Shown: positions 1-7,386 of the stretch, one piece after another
Numbering within the stretch: position 1 is the stretch's first letter
How the letters are laid out: every line of letters begins with the position of its first letter
NCBI GenBank assembly: GCA_964475415.1
Contig: CAYYWZ010000079.1
Location: forward strand, 1-16,923
Direction of reading: 5' to 3'
Source of the DNA: CALCMJ01 sp964475415
Lineage (GTDB): Bacteria > Bacteroidota > Bacteroidia > Chitinophagales > Saprospiraceae
Length of the DNA: 16,923 nt
Made by a program: the position numbers and the translations under genes
Notes under the pieces: model-generated
What the model was told of the DNA's origin: nothing
Seen by the model: the letters and a program-made list of their open reading frames with translations, nothing else
Database searches by the model: none

Positions 1-148
1 CTAATTAAAGTATATACAAAAATTATACGTGTCGTCTCCGTGAGTACGAGAAGAGATGAGTGCCATTATATCTTGTGGTTACATGCTAGTTTGTTCACTG
101 TAGGCAATCATAAGAAAGAAATAGAGTGCTTTTGTACATATTACTTTT

Positions 149-393
149 TGTAACCTTTCCCAAAAACAGGACAGTTAAAAACTATGTAAATTTAACTGAA
201 ATATGAAAAAGAATCGATTCACAGAATAACAGATTGTTCGAATACTGAAAGAGTACTAAGGTCCACGAGAGATTAAAGATCTCTGTCGAGAATTAGGGAT
301 AACATTAACAACATTCTACAACTGGCGTAAGAAATATTCAAGCATGGACTCTAGTCAGCTCAAACGGCTTAAAGAACTAGCAAGATTATCCAT
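149..393 (+). mobile_element. Remnant of an IS3-family insertion sequence (left end plus 5' part of orfA)
   Basis: The segment begins with TGTAACC at 149, followed by a CCC-AAAAACAGGACAG tract. This resembles the left terminal inverted repeat of IS3-family elements and lies about 50 bp ahead of an orfA start, the usual spacing. The similarity stops near 393, about 15 bp before the stop codon of the minus-strand gene at 410. The rest of orfA, all of orfB (the DDE catalytic part) and the right end are absent, so the element cannot move by itself. I infer the left end from its resemblance to known IS3 ends and its distance to orfA; no target-site duplication can be tested because the right end is missing. 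Confidence 0.6.
203..393 (+). pseudogene. IS3-family transposase OrfA fragment with two in-frame stops
   Basis: Reading from ATG 203 gives a classic OrfA N-terminus (MKKNRFTE, then QIVRILKEY, then a helix-turn-helix with CRELGITLTTFYNWRKKY, then SSQLKRLKEL). OrfA is the DNA-binding half of the IS3 transposase. The frame is interrupted by TAA at 227-229, where the family usually has glutamate, and TAA at 257-259. Family similarity ends after LKRLKEL, where a leucine-zipper segment should follow. Two point nonsense mutations plus a 3' deletion indicate an old, dead copy. Identification rests on the helix-turn-helix and flanking motif, which I recognise with good confidence; the subgroup is not certain. 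Confidence 0.75.
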
Positions 394-409
394 GGAATCG
401 AAAGAGAGT

Positions 410-1873
410 CTATTTTATCTTAAGAACTATTTCTCGGTAAAGTATCTTATTCTTTTCATTTAAATCATAAGCAATAATTGAATAGTAACCAATAGGTAAT
501 TCCGAAACATCTAAGTTTCCGTCGTCTAGAATCATTCTTTTGCTTATCTTTCCATCCATACTATAAATTAGTGCTTCAAGTGTTGCTCCGGAATCTCCAT
601 TAAAATATAATTCATTTGTAAAAGGATTTGGTGAGAATACTGGAGTACTAGATTCATTATGGTTACCAATTGTAGTAGAAGAAGTAATATCACCATCTTC
701 TGATATTTTAAAGAGTCTAACAAAAGAATAATCTTCTATCGCTTGAAGTATCACTCCTCCATCTTCACTAGGCACCATTTTCATAGGTAATAGTTGTAAA
801 GTATTCGTAGATGTGAAATCATATTCCTTTGACCATATCAGCGACATGTCTGGTGTAAACTTTTTTACTATAAATTTAGTGCCGATCCTAGATACCGCTT
901 GAAAATAAATCGAACCATCTGCTCCTTTGCAAAATGGCATATTGCCAGAATAAGCATAATCGCATTCTTCTATTTTAAACCGGTGTATAGGATTGAAATT
1001 CAAATCACGTACATCTAAAGCAACTGTCACTTCTGGACAACCTTCGAGTGCTGTATCTTCACCCTCATAAGAAAAATATAATCTGTCGTCTATTTTTCCT
1101 CCACAAGAACCGAATGGGAATATACCTGAACCGCTCATATCAAAGTCCCAACCGTCTACAAAATTTCCATTTCCATCATAAAGACCAATGCTAGGTGGCA
1201 TAAATGGAGGACCTTCCCCATTCGAGCCTTGTATGATCATCTGATTGTCAAACAAAAATATATTGTAAGGAACGCAATCGAAAGGTCTATCGATTATGGT
1301 AGTTAAAGAATCCCCTCCTAATTCTGCTTTATAATACCTAGGTTGAGTACCTATAAAATTATTCAAAGTATCAAACAGAACGTAGCTTCCCATGATATAA
1401 CAGGTATCTTCTACAACAGAAAAATCAAAAAGTCTATTAAACGCACCTTCACTCGTAGCACCATTTACAGATGGAGAAATCAAGGTATCAAAAAGGGGAG
1501 ATTCATATTTTTCAATAATTGACAAATCCTCATCTATCTGCGCGATTATATACCTTTGAGAATTTGGCTCGCTCTTTATTCCTCCTAAGTATAATTTACC
1601 ATCAATAGATTTTAAAAGAGAAAAAAATGCATCATCGGATTCTCTAATATTAATTGAATCTAAAACTTCAGCATTCTGTGAAATTTTATAAATTTTTAAT
1701 TTAAAATCCGGATCATTGAATGAATTCAAAAGGTAAAATTCATTTTGATGTTCGGTGATTTCCGAAAAAAATGTCACATTCCCTGAGAGAGGAGAAAACT
1801 CAGGTATAATTTGTGTGTTTCCAATAAAATGCAATAGTAATAAATTACTTAGGGTCAAAAGTATACTTTTCAT
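410..1873 (-). CDS. Secreted protein with type IX secretion C-terminal sorting domain
   Basis: This 487-residue protein starts with a signal peptide (MKSILL, then a leucine-rich core, likely cut near residue 20 before Q). Its last ~76 residues (about 412-487) form a T9SS sorting domain: the SPNPF motif, then LYFN, an IYSMDGK turn, LDVSELPIGYYSI and a terminal lysine-rich strand. This domain sends the protein through the type IX system of Bacteroidota, after which it is removed and the protein is usually anchored to the cell surface. The middle part (about 22-410) reads as repeated short beta strands with D/G turns, suggestive of a beta-propeller-like fold, but I recognise no enzyme motif. Function of the passenger is unknown. 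The start at 1873 is an ATG directly followed by the signal peptide. It stands alone, with a weak promoter upstream. Confidence 0.9.
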   Translation of the reverse strand: MKSILLTLSNLLLLHFIGNTQIIPEFSPLSGNVTFFSEITEHQNEFYLLNSFNDPDFKLKIYKISQNAEVLDSINIRESDDAFFSLLKSIDGKLYLGGIKSEPNSQRYIIAQIDEDLSIIEKYESPLFDTLISPSVNGATSEGAFNRLFDFSVVEDTCYIMGSYVLFDTLNNFIGTQPRYYKAELGGDSLTTIIDRPFDCVPYNIFLFDNQMIIQGSNGEGPPFMPPSIGLYDGNGNFVDGWDFDMSGSGIFPFGSCGGKIDDRLYFSYEGEDTALEGCPEVTVALDVRDLNFNPIHRFKIEECDYAYSGNMPFCKGADGSIYFQAVSRIGTKFIVKKFTPDMSLIWSKEYDFTSTNTLQLLPMKMVPSEDGGVILQAIEDYSFVRLFKISEDGDITSSTTIGNHNESSTPVFSPNPFTNELYFNGDSGATLEALIYSMDGKISKRMILDDGNLDVSELPIGYYSIIAYDLNEKNKILYREIVLKIK

Positions 1874-1905
1874 GTTGTCTATCTATTTGATTAAATTAAA
1901 AAATA

Positions 1906-1936
1906 CAAATAAAAAACATAGATTCTATAAGATCAA
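1906..1936 (-). promoter_or_regulatory. Weak candidate promoter for the T9SS cargo gene
   Basis: On the minus strand TTG (1936-1934) is followed after 20 nt by TTTATTTG (1913-1906), one base off the Bacteroidota -7 consensus TAnnTTTG. The predicted start near 1899 gives a leader of about 25 nt before ATG 1873. The spacing is right but the -7 element is imperfect, so this is tentative. Confidence 0.3.
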
Positions 1937-2006
1937 TTAGTCTTTCTTCCTTAGTTTTAAACTTTACTTCTATGGGACCTTATTTAATCTAAAGTTAAAA
2001 TCTCTA

Positions 2007-2774
2007 CTAAAATCTAAAAAGAACACCCATATTAAGCCCAAGGTCTCGTTTTTTTAGAGATAGATCTGAGTTTGAGAAACGATCGCTTACATCTGCTGCC
2101 CAGAGTATTCCTAACTGATAACTCATTTTTTCATTAATTTGATACATCAGTCCTATATTTGCTGATATTCCTAATAATTGATTAGTTAGATTTTGATCTA
2201 GTTTAATGAGTTGGCTAGCTTGACTTTCACTATATCCAGTTGCAAAATGAAATGGACTATAGGTGACTCTTCCTTCTGCATATATCGCCAAGTTTTCTGT
2301 GATAGGCTTTTGATACATAGCTCCTAAGGATAATCCGATGTTGTAAAAATGATTGTATTGTTGAACGGTTGTGCTGTTTATGGTAGTTTCTAATCGCTCT
2401 CCAGCATAAAATTCCTGAAGACCCTGTGCATTAACGATAAATATAGCAGAATCCTGAGATATTGTTCTTGACGAACTTTCAGTAAAGGTAGAATTAAATC
2501 GTTCGCTGATTCTGCTTACATTTACACCGAGAGATAAGCTCAAATTTGGCTTTAAATCTAAGTAGTAACTCCCAGAAAATCCAATAGAATATAAATCTGT
2601 TGAGGCTGATCTTAGTTTGTTTTCCCAGTCAGTTGTCGCGGGAATATTCGACTGATAATTACTGCTTGGATTACAATAACTTACTGCGATTCCGATTCGG
2701 TGTTTTTGCCAGTCATCATTTTTCTCATTTTCTTTTTCGATACCTGCAAGATAAGTTATATAATTGCTTGTAAG
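2007..2774 (-). pseudogene. Outer-membrane beta-barrel protein, 5' end missing
   Basis: The frame is open on the minus strand from 2774 to the stop at 2007, about 255 codons. A shorter call could begin at the TTG at 2543, but clear protein-like sequence continues upstream (DDWQKHRIGIAVSY, then TDWENKLRSASTDLYSIGFSGSYYLDL). The body shows alternating polar and hydrophobic strands and ends in VLFRF, with the terminal aromatic typical of outer-membrane barrels. No ATG or signal peptide exists in frame upstream; instead the frame runs back into the reading frame of the neighbouring NTF2-like fragment. I infer that a deletion removed the 5' part. The barrel family is not identified further; it resembles small porin-like barrels of unknown role in Bacteroidota. 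Translation from an internal TTG or from a coupled upstream start cannot be excluded, but the product would lack an export signal. Confidence 0.6.
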
Positions 2775-3027
2775 TCATAGGTACGTGATTATAAGATGCA
2801 CCTTCGTATTCGTAATATCCTATCTTGTGTAATGTAGTATCTACACTTCTGACAATTCTTTCAGGTTGAACTTCGTATAGAGCTAAAACATAATCTTCGA
2901 TTGCTTCATGGACTAATTGTTGATCAGAATTTACTTCTACTGATTGCGAATAACCCAATGAGGAAAATAAAGCAAAAATTATCATGAATAATAATGTACG
3001 AATTTGTGGGTGTTTCTTTGAATACAT
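2725..3027 (-). pseudogene. NTF2/putative lumazine-binding-like secreted protein, 3' truncated
   Basis: The first 28 residues are a signal peptide (MYSKK, hydrophobic core LLFMIIFALFSSLGYSQ, cut expected after YS). Residues 40-95 match the start of the putative lumazine-binding family (NTF2 fold): AIEDYVLALYEVQPERIVRSVDTTLHKIGYYEYEG, then PMTYKQLYNL. Members usually run about 50-70 residues further to complete the beta sheet. Here the family pattern stops after YNLS, seven codons of unrelated basic sequence follow (CRYRKRK), and then a stop, at the point where the barrel gene begins in the +1 frame. A deletion that fused two genes out of frame near 2740-2750 explains both fragments. The role of these NTF2-like proteins is unknown; this copy is almost surely non-functional. 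Confidence 0.65.
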
Positions 3028-3394
3028 AATTGTGATGTGATACTTTTATTAAATAACTGTATTTCTAGCTCCATTCATTTAATCTAATATAAGTGTTTAT
3101 TGTCAAATTATATCTAGCGCAGAAATTTACAATTGATATTTCTCAGCATTAGTTACGTATAAATATTGCTAGATTTTAAGGTTCCAATATTAGTTTTGAG
3201 ATAGTTGATTATTAGATTTTCCATTTTTGATTATCATAGCCAATTTTATAAACAAAAATAAAAATGCGTTTATGACACCAACATAATTAGTACCCTTATA
3301 ATATGGTATAGCTTTATAGAGGGGAATGACTTGATTTATATTTAGAAATAGTAGGAGTTTCTAAATATCCTGGATGATCGGTGTAGAGCTTGTT
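3028..3394. other. Gene-free stretch of 367 bp
   Basis: No convincing gene is seen here. It holds an 11-bp perfect inverted repeat (3338-3368), listed separately, and on the minus strand one promoter-like match, TTG (3281-3279) then 18 nt then TATTTTTG (3260-3253), which could drive the NTF2-like fragment with a long leader of about 220 nt. The rest is AT-rich sequence with no recognised RNA or repeat. Confidence 0.5.
3338..3368 (-). terminator. Inverted repeat after the cytochrome peroxidase gene, possible terminator
   Basis: ATATTTAGAAA (3338-3348) and TTTCTAAATAT (3358-3368) form a perfect 11-bp stem with a 9-nt loop, 26 bp past the stop of the minus-strand gene at 3395. The position suits a terminator, but the stem is AT-rich and no long U run follows on the minus strand, so it may act as a weak terminator, an RNA 3' end protector or a protein-binding palindrome. 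Confidence 0.45.
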
Positions 3395-4735
3395 TTAGTT
3401 GCAGCCTAAGTCTAATACCGATTCTGGATCATTATTAGGGAAACAAAAACCTGAAGGAACTGTTACAGGCTGATATCTAGTTAGATCAGGATCTTTAAGC
3501 GAACTTCTTATGAAAGTCTCCAACTGACTTATTTCTTCCTCAGTAAGATCTATAGGATTCAGCTTGTTAGATATCAGAGACTGATCGACTCTACTGTTCT
3601 CTGCTTGAGCGGCTAGCTTATACTCTATAACATCTCTGATATTTCTCTTACTAGATCCGTGGAAATAGAATTCTGTTCCCTCCATATTATAAAGCTGAGG
3701 TACTCTGAATTTGAAATTATCTTCTTCCTTCAATGTAAAACCACCTCGTCCAAGATTTCTCTTATCATCTGGGGCAGTATTGAAAGAAGGAATCTGATCC
3801 ATGTCATTCACACCTAGGGCATGAAATTCTTCTGATCCTAGATTCTTGTCATAATGACACTGGAAACATTGCGCTTTCCCAAAAAACAGAATACCACCTT
3901 TTTTCTCATCATAGGATAAAGCCCCATTTTCTCCATTTAACCAATTCTGGAAAGGAGCCTTGTTCGATATGAGTGTTCTTATATATGCTGAAATAGCAAA
4001 GGACGCAGTCTCTTGTGAATATCTTTCTTCTTCTGAATAATCTGGGAACACCTCGTCAAACATTTCAGTGTAACCAAAATTATCAGCTATATCTTTATTT
4101 ATCGTTATCCTATGTGTTTTTATACCGATAAGATTTTGCGTTTCTATGGCCTCAAATCCTAAATGGTTCAGCGTTGCCTCTTCATCCATATCCCATACAT
4201 CTTCAGTTCCTACATTTACACCACCAGATCCGAACTTACCACTCCAGAAAGTGTTAGAAACGTAAGCAACATTTAATAAGCTTAGTGGTCTTGCGCTCTG
4301 CACATCTAACTCAGCTTCTGTATAGTTAGATTGTTTTCTCCTGCCTTCTCCATTGATACCAAATCCCTTTCCGCCATCAGCTATGCCTTGGAATGTTCCA
4401 GGTCTGAAGCCAGCTTCAGGAATATGACAGCTAGCACAAGAAAATGTACCCATACCAGAATCTTTAACAGCATCTTGACCTAATCCAGTATCATAGAATA
4501 ATAGTTTACCTAGATTTACTTTCTCAGGTGTTAGGGGGTTCCTTACATCTTGAGGAATTACACTTAGATCATTCTCATTAGGGAGTTTGTAAAAATCAGT
4601 TGTCCCATCAGGGGATATCAACTTGATCTTTGCTCTAAGCTCATTATCTAGCTCAATAAGTAAAGGCATCTGATCCTTAGTACAGGAAACAATTATAAGG
4701 CCTATGATAAATAAAAATGGTAGTTTCTTTTTCAT
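3395..4735 (-). CDS. Di-haem cytochrome c peroxidase/MauG-family lipoprotein
   Basis: Numbered from the ATG at 4735 (446 residues), the protein starts with a lipoprotein signal (MKKKLPFLFIIGLIIVSC, lipid-bearing Cys18), so it should be anchored in a membrane facing the periplasm or cell surface. Two c-type haem sites are visible: CASCH at 100-104 and CFQCH at 290-294, in the order and spacing of the bacterial di-haem peroxidase family, with the typical LGKLLFYD and FSCASCH start and the GGFTLKEEDNFKFRVPQLYN segment near the second haem. Such enzymes reduce hydrogen peroxide with electrons from cytochromes, or oxidise other substrates (MauG-like); which applies here is not shown. It is longer than classical CcpA (about 330), with an N-terminal extension and an insertion around 120-200. 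A GTG at 4744 in the same frame is an alternative start; the ATG sits directly before the signal and is preferred. Confidence 0.88.
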   Translation of the reverse strand: MKKKLPFLFIIGLIIVSCTKDQMPLLIELDNELRAKIKLISPDGTTDFYKLPNENDLSVIPQDVRNPLTPEKVNLGKLLFYDTGLGQDAVKDSGMGTFSCASCHIPEAGFRPGTFQGIADGGKGFGINGEGRRKQSNYTEAELDVQSARPLSLLNVAYVSNTFWSGKFGSGGVNVGTEDVWDMDEEATLNHLGFEAIETQNLIGIKTHRITINKDIADNFGYTEMFDEVFPDYSEEERYSQETASFAISAYIRTLISNKAPFQNWLNGENGALSYDEKKGGILFFGKAQCFQCHYDKNLGSEEFHALGVNDMDQIPSFNTAPDDKRNLGRGGFTLKEEDNFKFRVPQLYNMEGTEFYFHGSSKRNIRDVIEYKLAAQAENSRVDQSLISNKLNPIDLTEEEISQLETFIRSSLKDPDLTRYQPVTVPSGFCFPNNDPESVLDLGCN

Positions 4736-4759
4736 TACACTCACTTTCTAAATCGACTA

Positions 4760-4767
4760 CAAATTTA
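4760..4767 (-). promoter_or_regulatory. -7 element for the cytochrome peroxidase gene
   Basis: The minus strand reads TAAATTTG at 4767-4760, a full match to the Bacteroidota -7 consensus TAnnTTTG. It predicts a start near 4753 and an 18-nt leader before ATG 4735. No TTG is seen at the -33 position, so the upstream half is weak. Confidence 0.4.
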
Positions 4768-4926
4768 ATAACTTTTTTTGAATTATATAAAATTGACATA
4801 TAAAAAATCGTAATTTATAACGTACTGATTATAATTAACTTATAACTTTTAGCATAATTATTATATTATGACTTATCTTGTGGTCAATAATTTTTTAATT
4901 CAATAATTTAAACAATAATATACTAT

Positions 4927-5838
4927 ATGGATCCCTCATTAGTCATTTTAGCTGCCGGCATGGGAAGCAGATATGGTGGTCTTAAGCAAGTTGATGCTTT
5001 TGGCCCGCATGGAGAAACGATAATAGACTATTCTATCTACGATGCTATAAACGCAGGATTTAAGAAAATTGTGTTCATAATTAGAGAAAAATTTAGCGAA
5101 AATTTCGAAAAAATATTCAAAGAAAAGTTAGGCGACAAAGTGGAGATAGAATTCGTCTATCAAGAACTAGACAAAGTTCCTGAAGGATCTAAATATCCAG
5201 AGGATAGAACTAAGCCCTGGGGAACTGCCCACGCTGTTATTGTTGCTAAGGAAGTTGTCAAAGAACCCTTTGCTATTATTAACGCAGATGACTATTATGG
5301 TGTTTCAGCTTATAAGTTGCTTTATAATTTTTTGACAAATCCAGAAAACATAGATAAGAATAATTACTGCATCATTGGCTACTACCTTAAGAATACACTT
5401 TCCGAATATGGTACTGTGAATAGGGGAGTTTGTTCAGTTGATGCGGATGAAAATTTGAAAGATATAGTAGAGACTCTGAAGATAAAGAGAGAAGAAGATG
5501 GAATAGTAAGATACCCTACAGAGGAAGGACATGGAGAGCTGTCAGAAGATGTTGTTGTATCGATGAACATGTTTGGCTTTATGCCTTCCTACTTTGATTA
5601 TGCAGAAAGTATGTTCAAGAAATTCTTAGAAGAGAGAGCTTATGAAGAAAAATCTGAATTTTATATTCCTGAAGTTCTAGACGATATGCAAGCTAAGGAA
5701 TTTGCAAAAGTTAAGGTCCTAAATTCTGATTCTAACTGGTTTGGAGTTACATATAAAGACGATAAACCATATGTCGTCCATCAGTTAAATCACCTAATTT
5801 CTATAGGGGTTTACCCTGAAAATTTATGGGACATTTAA
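4927..5838 (+). CDS. Sugar nucleotidyltransferase-like protein (NTP transferase domain)
   Basis: A 303-residue cytoplasmic protein with the GT-A-like nucleotidyltransferase fold. The N-terminal nucleotide-binding signature LAAGMGSRYGGLKQ is at 8-21, PWGTAHAV (a typical base-binding and substrate loop) at 97-104, and the metal-binding acidic motif NADDYYG at 119-125. Enzymes with this fold join a sugar-1-phosphate to an NTP, releasing pyrophosphate. The exact sugar and nucleotide cannot be read from the sequence; the match is to the general NTP_transferase family found singly in many Bacteroidota. The C-terminal third (about 190-303) is a family-specific extension without the left-handed helix repeats seen in GlmU or GlgC. 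It stands alone, divergent from the cytochrome peroxidase gene, and is followed by a hairpin at 5925. Confidence 0.85.
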   Translation: MDPSLVILAAGMGSRYGGLKQVDAFGPHGETIIDYSIYDAINAGFKKIVFIIREKFSENFEKIFKEKLGDKVEIEFVYQELDKVPEGSKYPEDRTKPWGTAHAVIVAKEVVKEPFAIINADDYYGVSAYKLLYNFLTNPENIDKNNYCIIGYYLKNTLSEYGTVNRGVCSVDADENLKDIVETLKIKREEDGIVRYPTEEGHGELSEDVVVSMNMFGFMPSYFDYAESMFKKFLEERAYEEKSEFYIPEVLDDMQAKEFAKVKVLNSDSNWFGVTYKDDKPYVVHQLNHLISIGVYPENLWDI

Positions 5839-5924
5839 AATAATTTTATAAGAACTTCTAAATGTGGATATTATACATTAGATTTACTTTTAATATATTA
5901 AGAAAAAAATTAAAAATAATTCTT

Positions 5925-5951
5925 AGAAAGGCAACCTTTTGTTGTCTTTCT
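5925..5951 (+). terminator. Hairpin downstream of the nucleotidyltransferase gene
   Basis: AGAAAGGCAAC (5925-5935) pairs with GTTGTCTTTCT (5941-5951), one G-U pair in 11, around a CTTTT loop. It lies 87 bp after the stop codon at 5838. The U content after the stem (TCGTCTTAAT) is poor, so this is a moderate intrinsic terminator. It could instead be a leader structure of the small ORF at 5980. Confidence 0.5.
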
Positions 5952-5979
5952 TCGTCTTAATAGTATAAATCCATATCCT

Positions 5980-6087
5980 ATGAACATATTATTAAATAAA
6001 ATCAAAGCCTTTTTTATGGGGACTTTTTCAGCAAAGAAAAATGTAGTCGTAAAAGAGGATGATTACGAAGCTTGGTTAGGTATCTAG
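5980..6087 (+). CDS. Possible 35-residue small protein
   Basis: ATG 5980 to TAG 6085-6087 encodes 35 residues: an N-terminal amphipathic part (MNILLNKIKAFFMGTF) and an acidic C-terminus (VVVKEDDYEAWLGI). The contrast of a basic-hydrophobic start and an acidic tail ending in a W-L-G-I looks more like a real peptide than random AT-rich sequence, but no family is recognised and no clear ribosome binding site or promoter precedes it. It lies alone between the hairpin at 5925-5951 and the convergent ferredoxin gene, 23 bp from the latter's stop. Kept as a candidate only. Confidence 0.35.
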   Translation: MNILLNKIKAFFMGTFSAKKNVVVKEDDYEAWLGI

Positions 6088-6110
6088 AATTTAGATTTCA
6101 GAAGTAAAAA

Positions 6111-6458
6111 TTATAGATGTAGTTTTTCTTTTCTAGCAAGAAGCACATCTTCTGATTCTACTCTATTTTCATCTGGTATACAACAGTCGACAGGACAAAC
6201 AGCAGCGCATTGTGGTTCTTCATGGAATCCTATGCACTCTGTACACTTGTCTGGAGATATAAAATAGAAGTCTTCTTCTACAGGGGCTTGCTTGTCATTT
6301 ACATTGACAATCTTACCATTCTCTAGTGTATATTCTCCACTTACCCCTGTGCCCTCAGCCATAGTCCATTCTACTCCGCCTTCATAGATAGCATTGTTAG
6401 GACATTCTGGTTCACATGCTCCGCAATTAATACATTCGTCTGTTATAAATATTGCCAT
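6111..6458 (-). CDS. Dicluster 4Fe-4S ferredoxin (Alvin-type)
   Basis: A 115-residue soluble electron carrier with two [4Fe-4S] clusters. The first set of ligands is C9, C12, C15 and C19 followed by proline; the second is C72, C75, C84 and C88, spaced Cx2Cx8Cx3CP, the pattern of Alvin-type ferredoxins, with extra cysteines at 92-93. About 50 residues separate the two halves, far more than in compact 2[4Fe-4S] ferredoxins (total about 60 residues). The insert is acidic and turn-rich. The partner enzyme is not indicated by neighbours. It lies 56 bp downstream of pssA on the same strand and may share its transcript. ATG at 6458 directly precedes the first cluster motif. Confidence 0.9.
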   Translation of the reverse strand: MAIFITDECINCGACEPECPNNAIYEGGVEWTMAEGTGVSGEYTLENGKIVNVNDKQAPVEEDFYFISPDKCTECIGFHEEPQCAAVCPVDCCIPDENRVESEDVLLARKEKLHL

Positions 6459-6514
6459 GATTTCTCGTGATTTTTTATAAAAACAGTAAGAGTAAGCATT
6501 TAGTTCAATTAGTT

Positions 6515-7192
6515 TTATCTCCTCTTGGCCACAAAATTATAAATAAATGACATAGTAAGGTAAAAAACTACTGTTAAAGGAAAAGCAATTTGAAAATCAA
6601 TCAAGACAAGCATGATAAAAAATAAAAAACAGATTAATGGAAAGAAAATATCCATTTTGAAACCTGAGTTTATAGTCTTAATAGAAAACATTGTGAATTT
6701 ACTATTCATAAGAACAGTGAGTACTATAGGAGTCATCAGATATAATGCAGGACTCTCATAGCGATCTGCTATCCAGTTATCACCATAATGATGCGCTAGA
6801 AAAATACCTATTAGAAAAAAGGAAGCAGTAGGTGTGGGCATTCCCTTAAAGTATTTAGAAGAAGGAAGTATGTTGAACCTAGCTAATCTTATAGCCGCTC
6901 CTAGAACAAAAATCGCAGGAGGTACATACTTTACCCAGCTTTCGAATGGGCTAAATAGAATATATAGATAGGCCGGTGCTAATCCGAAACTTACCATATC
7001 GGCTAAAGAATCCAATTCTTTGCCCATATCAGAAGATACGTCGAGCATACGAGCTAGCATACCATCTAGGACATCTAGTAGTAATGCAGCTAGCATAAGG
7101 ATAGATCCTACGAATAAATCACCTGATACGATCGCAAAGAAACCGCACAATAGATTTAAACAAGTAAATATTGAAGGAACTATTTTTCTCAC
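6515..7192 (-). CDS. pssA: CDP-diacylglycerol--serine O-phosphatidyltransferase
   Basis: This integral inner-membrane enzyme makes phosphatidylserine from CDP-diacylglycerol and serine, the first step to phosphatidylethanolamine. The CDP-alcohol phosphotransferase signature is complete: D40-x2-D43-G44-x2-A47-R48-x8-G57-x3-D61-x3-D65. Six or so hydrophobic helices follow over 225 residues, the normal size of the short (Bacillus-type) PssA. The start is GTG at 7192 with the family's usual beginning (RKIVPSIFTCLNLLCGF). I prefer PssA over PgsA because of the N-terminal P-S-x-F-T-x-x-N-L pattern and the gene length; the substrate choice is a family-based inference. Confidence 0.88.
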   Translation of the reverse strand: MRKIVPSIFTCLNLLCGFFAIVSGDLFVGSILMLAALLLDVLDGMLARMLDVSSDMGKELDSLADMVSFGLAPAYLYILFSPFESWVKYVPPAIFVLGAAIRLARFNILPSSKYFKGMPTPTASFFLIGIFLAHHYGDNWIADRYESPALYLMTPIVLTVLMNSKFTMFSIKTINSGFKMDIFFPLICFLFFIMLVLIDFQIAFPLTVVFYLTMSFIYNFVAKRR

Positions 7193-7386
7193 TTTAACAA
7201 TTATATATCTGAAGTAAATATCTACATTTATTATTAGATGCAGATCATATTATGTAGTAAAATAACATATTGATAACGACTTCTACAGTAGAATTATGTT
7301 ATTTTATATTTTTATTCATACATTCTAATCCAATAACTGTCTTTATTGTTCATGCAGAACCTAGTTTAAAAATAAAATTACAAAGA

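Noticed and set aside
1..148. Left-edge sequence before the IS end
   Set aside because: No ORF, RNA or repeat could be supported there.
2007..2543. Barrel protein starting at TTG 2543 as an intact gene
   Set aside because: Family-like sequence continues about 75 codons upstream, and the shortened product would have no signal peptide.
3190..3360. Minus-strand open frame of 56 hydrophobic codons in the gene-free stretch
   Set aside because: It has no start codon before the middle of the frame, overlaps the inverted repeat, and its composition is what AT-rich noncoding DNA gives.
7270..7386. 39-codon N-terminal extension of the M48 protease
   Set aside because: It would place a second hydrophobic stretch ahead of a perfect lipoprotein signal starting at ATG 7387.
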